From: Desulfuromonadaceae bacterium GWC2_58_13 | GTDB taxonomy: Bacteria; Desulfobacterota; Desulfuromonadia; Desulfuromonadales; Trichloromonadaceae | DNA length: 20,359 bases | NCBI GenBank assembly: GCA_001825565.1 | Contig: MHXM01000072.1 | Location: forward strand, 18,666 to 39,024 | Direction: 5' to 3' | In this document: in pieces, positions 13,000 through 20,248 of the stretch | How positions within the stretch are numbered: the stretch's first letter is position 1 | Layout of the letters: every line of letters starts with the position of its first letter | Made by a program: the position numbers and the translations under genes | Notes under the pieces: generated by a model | Told to the model about the DNA's origin: nothing | Seen by the model: the letters and a program-made list of their open reading frames with translations, nothing else | Database searches by the model: none

Positions 13000-13902
13000 G
13001 TGGCATATACCGAATATTTCGGGTTGAATCGGGAGCCGTTTTCCAACGCCCCGGACGCCCGGTTTTACTTCAACAGCGAACAGCACAGCCAAGCCCTGGT
13101 TCGGTTGATGTATGCCATTGACTCCAACAAGGGACTTGCTGTCACCATCGGCGGGGTGGGTACCGGTAAAACCACCTTGGCCCGTCGAATGCTCGACAAC
13201 CTGCCGGAAGACCGCTACGAGTCGTCGCTTCTGGTGATGGTTCATTCGGGAATTACCCCCGACTGGATTCTGACCCGGATTGCCATGCAGCTCGGCGTTG
13301 AATCTCCGGCCGAAGATCGTTTGCCGCTTCTCAAGCAATTGTACGAACGGTTGCTGGAAATCGACAAGGCCGGCAAAAAAGCTGTTGTTCTCATAGATGA
13401 AGCTCAGATGCTGCAAACTCGCGAATTGATGGAAGAGTTCCGTGGTTTGCTGAACCTTGAAATCCCCGGGAAAAAACTGCTCAATATTGTTTTTTTCGGT
13501 CTTCCCGAAGTAGAGGATTGCCTGCGTCTGGACGAACCACTGGCCCAGAGGGTGGCCGTCAAGTATCACCTGCAATCCCTTTCTCTCGCCACGACCAAAT
13601 CTTATATCAAGCATCGGCTGCAGGTGGCCGGCGCCAACCGCATGTTGTTCGCGCCCGATGTTATTCCCGTGATTCACCGTTATGCCGGAGGAGTGCCAAG
13701 GCTCATCAATACCATTTGTGATAACTGTCTGTTCGAGGCCTTCATGCGCAAGCTGACGGAAGTCGATTTGAAAACCGTTCACAGCGTCGCTGGAGACCTC
13801 GGCCTGCTGAATCAACCGGTGAGCTCGGGCGGTCAGGGGGAAACGCATGGCGATCTGGACGAAATTGAAAGCATGCTCGACCGTCTCGAACAGCAGATCT
13901 GA
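13000..13902 (+). CDS. ExeA/MshM-like AAA+ ATPase
   Basis: The 300-residue protein begins YTEYFGLNREPFSNAPDARFYF, the typical opening of ExeA/GspA and MshM ATPases. The Walker A is GGVGTGKT (51-58) and the Walker B is VVLIDEAQ (129-136). LAQRV and GGVPRLINTICDNCLFEA mark the later sensor and lid region. Unlike full ExeA it has no transmembrane segment and no C-terminal peptidoglycan-binding domain; it ends shortly after the ATPase with a probable amphipathic helix (DEIESMLDRLEQQI). The GTG at 13000 has AGGGGG at 12990-12995, 4 bases upstream. It lies 27 bases after the TPR gene and is closed off by a strong terminator. A role in powering or positioning an envelope complex is inferred from the family. 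Confidence 0.88.
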   Translation: MAYTEYFGLNREPFSNAPDARFYFNSEQHSQALVRLMYAIDSNKGLAVTIGGVGTGKTTLARRMLDNLPEDRYESSLLVMVHSGITPDWILTRIAMQLGVESPAEDRLPLLKQLYERLLEIDKAGKKAVVLIDEAQMLQTRELMEEFRGLLNLEIPGKKLLNIVFFGLPEVEDCLRLDEPLAQRVAVKYHLQSLSLATTKSYIKHRLQVAGANRMLFAPDVIPVIHRYAGGVPRLINTICDNCLFEAFMRKLTEVDLKTVHSVAGDLGLLNQPVSSGGQGETHGDLDEIESMLDRLEQQI

Positions 13903-13930
13903 AATACCGCAATTCGAATCCATCATAGTG

Positions 13931-13963
13931 CAGAGGCCGGATATTCCGGCCTCTGTTGTTTCC
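13931..13963 (+). terminator. Strong intrinsic terminator after the ATPase gene
   Basis: A perfect 11-base stem, CAGAGGCCGGA against TCCGGCCTCTG, closes a 3-base TAT loop (13931-13955). It is followed by the T-rich tail TTGTTTCC. It lies 28 bases after the ATPase stop and 31 bases before the mutL ATG. Confidence 0.85.
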
Positions 13964-13994
13964 TGCTGGGCGCCCATCCCCGATTTGGAGTTCC

Positions 13995-15809
13995 ATGCCA
14001 CAGACGATTCAAATTTTACCTGAACAACTTTGCAACCAGATTGCCGCGGGCGAGGTGGTTGAGCGCCCTGCCTCGGTGGTCAAGGAGTTGCTGGAAAATT
14101 CTCTCGATGCCGGAGCGACCGAGATCCGAATCGAGGTTGAAAAGGGCGGAAAACGACTGATTCGGGTTATCGACGACGGCTGCGGGATGGGGCGAGACGA
14201 TGCTTTTCTCAGCCTTGAGCGCCATGCCACCAGCAAGATCCGCAACGAGTCCGATCTGTTTGCCTTGCACACCTTGGGGTTTCGCGGCGAGGCCCTGCCG
14301 TCGATTGCCTCGGTCTGCCGGATGCTGTTGCAGACCTGCGCCCGTGACGGCGGGGAAGGCTGGGAAGTCTACGCCGAGGGGGGACAAATCAAGCGCGCCG
14401 GGGCCATCGGGATGCCTTCTGGGACCAGCATCGAAATACGCGATCTGTTTTTCAATACCCCGGCGCGACGGAAGTTTCTGCGCAAGGACGAGACGGAATT
14501 CGGTCACATCGCCGATATCGTCACCCGACTGGCCCTGGCTTCCCCGAATGTTCAATTCCGCCTGCTTAATAATGGCCGACCGCTGATCGAAGTTTATCGA
14601 CAAACCAGCCTCGCCGAACGGATCGGCGCCTTGCTCGGTCGCCCTCTCTTGGCCGAGCTGCTGCCGGTCGATGTCGATGGCGGCAGCGATTTGAAACTGC
14701 GGGGTTTTGTTTCGCAACCGTCCATTCATCGTTCGACCACCGGGGCCATGTACACTTTCATCAACGGCCGCTATATTCGCGACCGGGTCGTGCAGCATGC
14801 TCTGCTCGAAGGTTTTCGTAATGTTCTGGTCCGGGGCAGGTATCCGGTGGCGGTTCTGTTTTTGGAAATCGACCCGGCTCTGGTGGACGTCAACGTCCAT
14901 CCGACCAAACACGAAGTCCGCTTCCGGGATCAGCGGCTGGTTCACGACTTCATCACCAATACCGTGCGTGATGTGCTGCGACCCTCGGGTTGGCTGAAGG
15001 AGTCCGCCCCATGGGCCGAGCCGACCGAATCCCGGTTGACGGAACGAGATGATTACCCCGCTGCGCCTGCGGGTGAAACGGCGCGGGATTATCGCAAGGA
15101 AGTGCAGGAATCGCTTCAATTGTATGGCCGGACCCCTCCGCCATCGGCTGAGCGTCCCTTCCATTTGCCGGTTCCGTCGGAATCCCGAGCTTTTGCCGAT
15201 ACCGCGCCGGTGGCCTCTGCCGGGGGATTTTTCAGTTCCTTGCGGATCATTGGCCAGTATCGCAACAGCTACATCGTCTGTCAGGACGGCAACGACCTGG
15301 TCTTGGTCGATCAGCACGCGGCCCATGAGCGGATTGGTTTCGAGCGGTTGCGCAAACAGTTTCTGAGTGGGCAAATCGAGCGGCAGGCGCTGTTATTCCC
15401 GGTCGTGATCGAACTTGATTTTCGCGAGGCCGATCAGTTCGCCGGCCAACTGGAAGCACTCGATCGACTCGGTTTCGACATCGAAGCTTTTGGCGGAAAG
15501 TCTTTTGTGCTCAAGGGGGTGCCGCGATTTCTGAGCCAGACCGATGCCGAACAGCTGGTGCGGGACATCGCCGCTGAAACCGCCCTGGTCGGCAAAAGTG
15601 TCCTGGCGGAGGATTCGCTCGACAAGGTTTTCATCCTGATGGCCTGCCATGGGGTGGTTCGGGCCAATCAGTTGCTGTCGATCCCCGAAATGAGTGCCTT
15701 GCTAAACGATCTCGATGAGGTCGACTTCAGCGCGCATTGTCCCCACGGTCGGCCGGTGATGATCCGTCAGAGCCTTCCCGATATCGAGAAAATGTTCAAG
15801 AGAAGCTGA
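13995..15809 (+). CDS. mutL: DNA mismatch repair protein MutL (endonuclease-type)
   Basis: MutL couples mismatch recognition by MutS to strand incision and removal. The 604 residues begin with the GHKL ATPase: NQIAAGEVVERPASVVKELL, ENSLDAGAT, DDGCGM, RHATSKI, GFRGEALPSI and FFNTPARRKFL. A variable linker (about 340-410) leads to the C-terminal dimerisation domain with the metal-dependent nuclease motif DQHAAHERIGFE (439-450), ACHGVV and CPHGRP. These motifs mean it can probably nick DNA itself, as in bacteria lacking MutH. The ATG at 13995 has GGAG at 13987-13990, 4 bases upstream; an open frame further upstream runs into the terminator and is not used. The stop overlaps miaA by one base. Confidence 0.97.
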   Translation: MPQTIQILPEQLCNQIAAGEVVERPASVVKELLENSLDAGATEIRIEVEKGGKRLIRVIDDGCGMGRDDAFLSLERHATSKIRNESDLFALHTLGFRGEALPSIASVCRMLLQTCARDGGEGWEVYAEGGQIKRAGAIGMPSGTSIEIRDLFFNTPARRKFLRKDETEFGHIADIVTRLALASPNVQFRLLNNGRPLIEVYRQTSLAERIGALLGRPLLAELLPVDVDGGSDLKLRGFVSQPSIHRSTTGAMYTFINGRYIRDRVVQHALLEGFRNVLVRGRYPVAVLFLEIDPALVDVNVHPTKHEVRFRDQRLVHDFITNTVRDVLRPSGWLKESAPWAEPTESRLTERDDYPAAPAGETARDYRKEVQESLQLYGRTPPPSAERPFHLPVPSESRAFADTAPVASAGGFFSSLRIIGQYRNSYIVCQDGNDLVLVDQHAAHERIGFERLRKQFLSGQIERQALLFPVVIELDFREADQFAGQLEALDRLGFDIEAFGGKSFVLKGVPRFLSQTDAEQLVRDIAAETALVGKSVLAEDSLDKVFILMACHGVVRANQLLSIPEMSALLNDLDEVDFSAHCPHGRPVMIRQSLPDIEKMFKRS

Positions 15810-16783
15810 TGCCGGCAACGATCCCGCAGGTCAAAACACTGCCGCTGCTGATCATCTGCGGCCCGACAGCTTCCGGAAAAACCGCCCTGGCCATCGAGCT
15901 GAGTCGTCATTTCGATCTGGAAGTGGTTTCCGCCGATTCCCGGCAGGTTTATCGCGGCCTCGATATCGGCACGGCCAAGGCGACGGCCGAGGAACGCCGC
16001 CAGGTTCCGCACCATCTGGTTGATGTGGTCAATCCGGATGAAGAATTTTCCGTCGCCGATTTTATCCGCCAGGCCTCTGCCGCCGTTGAGCGGATTCATG
16101 GTCGTGGAAAACTGCCGGTAGTGGTTGGCGGCACGGGCCTTTACATCAAGGGACTGACCGAGGGCCTGCTGGCTGCGCCAAGCGGTGATCAAGGGGTCAG
16201 GGAAAGGTTGCTCGAACTCGAAAGGGAGCAGGGGGAAGGTACACTTTACCGACGCCTGAGCGAGGTTGACCCGACTCTTGCCGAGCGACTCCCCCCTGGC
16301 GACTTGCTGCGGATTGTGCGGGCACTGGAAGTGTTCGCCATCTCCGGGCGGCGACTTTCCGAGTTTCAGCAGGAACACGCGTTCGACGAACGTCCCTATG
16401 AAACGATGAAAATTGCCCTGGCGCCCGCCCGGGAGATTTTGTACCCGCGAATCAATCGGCGGGTAGAACAGATGTTCGCCGAAGGGTTGCTGGATGAAGT
16501 CCGCCACCTGCTCGACCGGGGATTTTCTCCCGAGCTCAAGTCGATGCGGACCATTGGTTACCGGGAATCGATACGGCATCTTCAGGGGCGGTTGACAAGG
16601 GATGAAGCCGTTGCTTTAATTCAACGCGACACCCGACGTTACGCCAAACGGCAACTGACATGGTTTCGTCGGGACAAATCAATAATTTGGGTTGATTCCT
16701 TTGCGGAGTCTGCTAAAATCCAAAAGTTCATTGAACATTTTATGCAACGTACAAGGAGCGGATATGGCCAAGACCCCTTTTAA
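15809..16783 (+). CDS. miaA: tRNA dimethylallyltransferase
   Basis: MiaA adds a dimethylallyl group to N6 of A37 in tRNAs that read codons starting with U. The 324-residue product has the P-loop GPTASGKT (18-25), VVSADSRQVYRGLDIGTAK for substrate binding, VGGTGLYIKGL, and the C-terminal TIGYRE and RYAKRQLTWFRRD. The ATG overlaps the last base of the mutL TGA (TGATG), with GAGAAG just upstream; a longer frame upstream lies within mutL and is not supported. The 3' end overlaps the hfq start by 20 bases. The mutL-miaA-hfq order is the same as in E. coli. Confidence 0.97.
   Translation: MPATIPQVKTLPLLIICGPTASGKTALAIELSRHFDLEVVSADSRQVYRGLDIGTAKATAEERRQVPHHLVDVVNPDEEFSVADFIRQASAAVERIHGRGKLPVVVGGTGLYIKGLTEGLLAAPSGDQGVRERLLELEREQGEGTLYRRLSEVDPTLAERLPPGDLLRIVRALEVFAISGRRLSEFQQEHAFDERPYETMKIALAPAREILYPRINRRVEQMFAEGLLDEVRHLLDRGFSPELKSMRTIGYRESIRHLQGRLTRDEAVALIQRDTRRYAKRQLTWFRRDKSIIWVDSFAESAKIQKFIEHFMQRTRSGYGQDPF
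16692..16719 (+). promoter_or_regulatory. Predicted internal promoter for hfq within miaA
   Basis: TTGATT (16692-16697) and TAAAAT (16714-16719, 5 of 6) are separated by 16 bases near the 3' end of miaA. A start near 16726 would give hfq a leader of about 38 bases. In E. coli hfq also has promoters inside the upstream genes. Confidence 0.4.
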
Positions 16784-16997
16784 CATTCAGGACCAGTACC
16801 TTAACCAGGCACGCAAAGAGCGTGTTCGCGTAGCCGTCATGATGATGTCGGGTGAAAAGCTCGAAGGTTATATCAAATCCTTCGATAGTTTCTGCCTGCT
16901 CATCGAAAGCGGTGGCGACATTTTGCTTTACAAGCATGCCATTTCCTCCATCACCTCCCTGGATGGCTCCTTCCGCCTGCACGGAGGCAAAGACTGA
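16764..16997 (+). CDS. hfq: RNA chaperone Hfq
   Basis: Hfq is a hexameric Sm-like protein that pairs small RNAs with mRNAs. The 77-residue product has NIQDQYLNQARKERV at the N-terminal helix (Gln9 and Asp10 on the proximal face), the Sm1 segment GYIKSFDSF, and the Sm2 signature YKHAIS (56-61). The C-terminal tail after the Sm core is short, only about ten residues (FRLHGGKD), unlike the long tail in enterics. The ATG at 16764 has a strong AAGGAG at 16753-16758 with 5-base spacing. It overlaps the end of miaA and is followed by a terminator. Confidence 0.97.
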   Translation: MAKTPFNIQDQYLNQARKERVRVAVMMMSGEKLEGYIKSFDSFCLLIESGGDILLYKHAISSITSLDGSFRLHGGKD

Positions 16998-17035
16998 TAT
17001 CCTTGGATTTTCTGGGGATGTCGGACGATTCTCTG

Positions 17036-17080
17036 GTCCCGGCATGGCGCTCCCCGCGCCATGCCGGGACTCTCGTCTTT
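17036..17080 (+). terminator. Strong intrinsic terminator after hfq
   Basis: A perfect 15-base stem (17036-17050 with 17056-17070), GTCCCGGCATGGCGC and its complement, closes a TCCCC loop. It is followed by the T-rich tail TCTCGTCTTTT. It lies about 40 bases after the hfq stop and should end the mutL-miaA-hfq transcript. Confidence 0.88.
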
Positions 17081-17108
17081 TGGCCTTTCGATTTCATCCC
17101 AATAGGAT
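17080..17108 (+). promoter_or_regulatory. Candidate promoter for the AI-2E/DUF512/LUD unit
   Basis: TTGGCC (17080-17085) and TAGGAT (17103-17108) are separated by 17 bases, each matching 4 of 6 positions. It starts right at the end of the hfq terminator and would place the hairpin at 17140-17171 in the transcript leader. Confidence 0.35.
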
Positions 17109-17139
17109 GTGAATATCCTGGCAAAATCTTCGATTTCCT

Positions 17140-17171
17140 TTGAAAAATTTCGAAAGATCGAGATTTTTCAA
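17140..17171 (+). promoter_or_regulatory. 14-base-pair hairpin in the leader of the AI-2E gene
   Basis: TTGAAAAATTTCGA (17140-17153) pairs along its full length with 17158-17171 across an AAGA tetraloop, with a single G-U pair. It ends 23 bases before the AI-2E ATG. No T run follows, so it is not a terminator on this strand. The right arm can also pair with an upstream segment (17124-17137), giving two exclusive folds. As DNA it could be an operator. Confidence 0.5.
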
Positions 17172-17194
17172 GCCTCTGGGGGAGAGTCGTCCCA

Positions 17195-18292
17195 ATGAAC
17201 CGGAAAATCTGGATCGTTTTTGGATTTGTTTTCGGCCTGCTGTTGCTGACAGGATTCTTTTTCCTGATCAGGTCCATTTTCATCCCTTTTCTGCTGGCCC
17301 TGATGCTGGCTTATTTTCTCGATCCGGCGGTCGACTGGCTGGAGGAACGGCGGGTATCCCGTACCATCGCGGTCTGCCTGGTATTCGCTGCGTTCCTGGC
17401 CATCGCCGGGACTCTGCTCGTGTTTCTGGTTCCCCGGGTAAAGTCCGAGCTTTCCTTTCTACAGAAAGCCTTGCCCGGTTATGTGGATAATCTCTACAAC
17501 CTGGTTCCGCCATCGGTTTTGGAGTGGTTCGGAATTACCGAAGAACAGGATCTGCAGGGCCTGATCAACAAGGCCCTGGCCGGGGCGAAAAACCTGTCCT
17601 TCGATCTGGTCAATCAGGTCGCGGTATTTCTGTCCCATGCCTTTACCTCGACCCTGAGGTTTTTTCTGGCCCTGCTCGGATATTTCATTATTCCGATCTA
17701 TCTGTTTTACCTGCTGCGCGATTTCGATCGAATGAAAGATGCCCTGGTCGACCTGGTTCCCTATCGCTGGCGCCAGTCGACGGTTTCAGTCGGTCTTGAA
17801 ATCAACGATGTGCTCGGAGGATTTATCCGTGGCCAGCTCACGGTCTGCATGATCCTGGCTGTTTTGTACAGCCTTGGTCTGTTGCTCATCGGCATCGACA
17901 TGCCCTTCGTCATCGGCATCGTGTCCGGGGTGGCTTTCATCATACCGTACATGGGCACCCTGATCGGGATGGTCATCGCCGGTACCATGGCGGTGGTCAA
18001 ATTTCACGATCTTTTGCACCCGTTCCTGGCCATTGGATTATTCGGCTTGGTTCAGGCTTTGGAAGGGACGGCCATCACTCCGCGAATCGTTGGCGACCGG
18101 GTTGGACTGCACCCTCTCGGCACCATCCTCGCGGTGCTGATCGGCGGTGAGTTGTTCGGGTTTCTCGGTCTGTTGTTGGCGGTTCCGGTGACGGCGTCGC
18201 TCAATGTGTTGTTCAGACATGCCTTGTACCGCTATCGTCGCTCGGAATTTCGGGGCGGCGAGCCTGTTCTTGAGGATGAACCGAATGGTTGA
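17195..18292 (+). CDS. AI-2E family (PF01594) membrane transporter/permease
   Basis: A 365-residue inner-membrane protein of the AI-2E/PerM family. Two hydrophobic helices come first (about 5-27 and 28-45), then one near 60-80, a soluble segment of about 60 residues, and several more helices to about 345. Family signatures are RSIFIPFLLALMLAYFLDP near the N-terminus, GRL-type FIRGQLTV, IPYMGTLIGM, and GTAITPRIVGDRVGLHP with the C-terminal FGFLGLLLAVP. Members include the E. coli TqsA autoinducer-2 exporter, but most have unproven substrates, and some Na+/H+ antiporters belong here, so no specific cargo is claimed. The ATG at 17195 has GGGGGAG about 10 bases upstream. Its end overlaps the start of the next gene by 8 bases. 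Confidence 0.9.
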   Translation: MNRKIWIVFGFVFGLLLLTGFFFLIRSIFIPFLLALMLAYFLDPAVDWLEERRVSRTIAVCLVFAAFLAIAGTLLVFLVPRVKSELSFLQKALPGYVDNLYNLVPPSVLEWFGITEEQDLQGLINKALAGAKNLSFDLVNQVAVFLSHAFTSTLRFFLALLGYFIIPIYLFYLLRDFDRMKDALVDLVPYRWRQSTVSVGLEINDVLGGFIRGQLTVCMILAVLYSLGLLLIGIDMPFVIGIVSGVAFIIPYMGTLIGMVIAGTMAVVKFHDLLHPFLAIGLFGLVQALEGTAITPRIVGDRVGLHPLGTILAVLIGGELFGFLGLLLAVPVTASLNVLFRHALYRYRRSEFRGGEPVLEDEPNG

Positions 18293-19571
18293 TATTTTGT
18301 CCGTTGATCCCGGAAGCATCGCCGACGAACTGGAACTGGAAGCAGGCGACCGGATTCTGTCGATCAATGGCCAGGGGATAAATGACCTGCTCGACTTCGA
18401 AGTCGCCTGTCGGCTCGAGGATCTGAGTATCGAAGTGCTGAAGAAGGATGGCGAACGCTGGCAACTTGACTTTGAAAAAGATGCCGAAGAACCTCTGGGG
18501 TTGCAGCTTCCTCATCCGGATCCCGCTCAATGTGGCAATGCCTGTATTTTTTGTTTTGTGCATCAGTTGCCCAAAGGGATGCGTAAAACCCTTTATGTCA
18601 AGGATGAGGATTACCGTTTTTCCTATCTGTATGGTGCCTACGTCACCCTGACCAATATCAGTGAAGAAGAAATCCAACGAATCATCGACCAGCGGCTCTC
18701 CCCCCTTTACGTATCGGTGCATGCCACCGATGAAGACCTGCGCCAGCGTCTGCTCGGCCGAAGCGGTCCGCCGATCCTCGACCTCTTGCTTCGCCTGACC
18801 GCCGCCGGTATCGAGATCCATACCCAGATCGTGGTTTGTCCGGGGATCAATGACGGCAAGTCGCTGATCCGGACGATTGAGGACCTGTACTCCCTGGCTC
18901 CCGGGGTACGCTCGCTGGCGGTCGTTCCCGTCGGCTTGACCCGTTTCCGGCAGCACCTTCCCGCGTTACGTCCGCCAACCGAGGCCGAGGCACGGGATCT
19001 GCTCGAACTTCTGCATGGCTATCAGCACCGGTTTGTCGAACAGGGCGGTTCGCGTTTTGTTTTCGCCGCCGACGAATTCTATCTGAAAGCAGGCATGGAA
19101 TTTCCTGTGCTCGATGCCTACGAAGACCTCTGCCAGCTGGAGAACGGTGTTGGAATGATTCCGCTATTTCGGGAGGAGGCGGAGCAGGTGCTGGATGAGG
19201 CCGAACCATTGGGAAAAATGACCGTTTCGACGGTCACCGGCCAATCCTCCGCACCCGATCTGCAGGCCTTTGTTACCGCCCTCGGGGAAAAAACCGGAAT
19301 TCGTATTCTGCTGCATGTGATACAGAACGATTTTTTTGGGGGGTTTGTCTCGGTAACCGGCTTGATCGCCGGGAAAGACATCGTGAACCAACTTCGTGGC
19401 CGGCAGCTTGGGGACGTTCTGATGATTCCGGATGTGATGCTCAAGGAAGGGGCCGACCTGTTTCTCGATGATTTGTCCTTGAGCGATCTGGAACGGGAAC
19501 TGAATGTGCGGGTGGTTAAGATTGACAGTTCCCCATGGGGGCTGCTCGAAGGACTTGAAACTTTACCCTGA
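18285..19571 (+). CDS. DUF512 protein with PDZ-like and radical-SAM-type domains
   Basis: The 428-residue protein belongs to the DUF512 (Fe-S oxidoreductase, NifB/MoaA-related) family. Residues 1-75 resemble a PDZ domain (VDPGSIADELELEAGDRILSING as read in two parts, with GDRILSING at the core). Cys83, Cys87 and Cys90 form CGNACIFC, a CX3CX2C radical SAM motif, followed by FVHQLPKGMRKTLYVKDEDY, a family hallmark, and TLTN. The rest is a probable partial TIM barrel plus the DUF512 domain, with AADEFYLKAG. I chose the ATG at 18285: it has GAGGA at 18272-18276 with 8-base spacing, overlaps the AI-2E end by 8 bases, and gives the usual PDZ start. The substrate is unknown in this family. Confidence 0.9.
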   Translation: MVDILSVDPGSIADELELEAGDRILSINGQGINDLLDFEVACRLEDLSIEVLKKDGERWQLDFEKDAEEPLGLQLPHPDPAQCGNACIFCFVHQLPKGMRKTLYVKDEDYRFSYLYGAYVTLTNISEEEIQRIIDQRLSPLYVSVHATDEDLRQRLLGRSGPPILDLLLRLTAAGIEIHTQIVVCPGINDGKSLIRTIEDLYSLAPGVRSLAVVPVGLTRFRQHLPALRPPTEAEARDLLELLHGYQHRFVEQGGSRFVFAADEFYLKAGMEFPVLDAYEDLCQLENGVGMIPLFREEAEQVLDEAEPLGKMTVSTVTGQSSAPDLQAFVTALGEKTGIRILLHVIQNDFFGGFVSVTGLIAGKDIVNQLRGRQLGDVLMIPDVMLKEGADLFLDDLSLSDLERELNVRVVKIDSSPWGLLEGLETLP

Positions 19572-19587
19572 CTGCTGGGAGAGGACT

Positions 19588-20229
19588 ATGGATGACAATC
19601 TGCGTTGGCAATCTCGTCAACGGATGGAAAAATCAGCCTCGGCGCTGGAAAAAAATGGGTTTTCGACGGCCCTGTTCGATAGCTGCGACGAGGCGGTAAA
19701 ATTTCTGATTGAAAGCGCCGACGGTGCCGAATCCATCGGTTTCGGCGGCTCCATGACCCTGGCCCAGCTCGACCTTCCCGGTCGTCTTGCGGCCATGGGA
19801 AAAAACACGCTGGTCCATGGGCGACCCGGACTTGCCGCCGAGCAGCGACGTGGCATCATGCAGCAGCAGTTGAATTGCGACCTGTTTCTGACCAGCACCA
19901 ATGCGCTAACCCTGAAGGGCCAGCTGGTAAACATCGATGCGACCGGCAACCGGGTTGGGGCGATGTTTTTCGGTCCCAAACGGGTCATCGTGGTCGCCGG
20001 AGCCAATAAAATTACCGAGGATCTCGATGACGCCCTGGCCAGGATCAAAAACGTGGCGGCTCCCCCCAATGCCCGCCGACTCGGGTTTGCCACCCCCTGC
20101 GCCAGGACGGGATTCTGCAGCGACTGCGATTCTCCGCAACGGATCTGCCGCATTACCACAATTCTTGATCGGCGGCCCCGGGCCACGGAAATGCTGGTCT
20201 GCCTGATCAACGAATCGCTTGGTTACTGA
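19588..20229 (+). CDS. LUD-domain protein (LutC/YkgG-like) with C-terminal cysteine cluster
   Basis: The 213-residue protein fits the LUD family (PF02589, formerly DUF162), whose members include LutB and LutC of lactate utilisation. SIGFGGSMTLAQLDL (about 50-64), FLTSTNALTLKGQLVNIDATGNR as read in parts, and IVVAGANKI are typical segments. A cysteine cluster near the end, Cys171, Cys177, Cys180 and Cys187 (PCARTGFCSDCDSP then RIC), may bind an Fe-S cluster or zinc. The ATG at 19588 has GGAG at 19578-19581 with 6-base spacing and is 16 bases after the DUF512 stop. There is no neighbouring lutA or lutB, so lactate oxidation is not implied by the context. Confidence 0.88.
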   Translation: MDDNLRWQSRQRMEKSASALEKNGFSTALFDSCDEAVKFLIESADGAESIGFGGSMTLAQLDLPGRLAAMGKNTLVHGRPGLAAEQRRGIMQQQLNCDLFLTSTNALTLKGQLVNIDATGNRVGAMFFGPKRVIVVAGANKITEDLDDALARIKNVAAPPNARRLGFATPCARTGFCSDCDSPQRICRITTILDRRPRATEMLVCLINESLGY

Positions 20230-20248
20230 CCTCAATAAGGAATCCGAT

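Noticed and set aside
12985..14001. A 338-codon minus-strand frame opposite the ATPase gene
   Set aside because: It is a shadow of the ATPase, crosses the plus-strand terminator, and its translation matches no known family.
14016..15374. A 452-codon open frame on the minus strand opposite mutL
   Set aside because: It is the antisense of a clear mutL gene, has no recognisable domain, and arises from GC-biased codon use.
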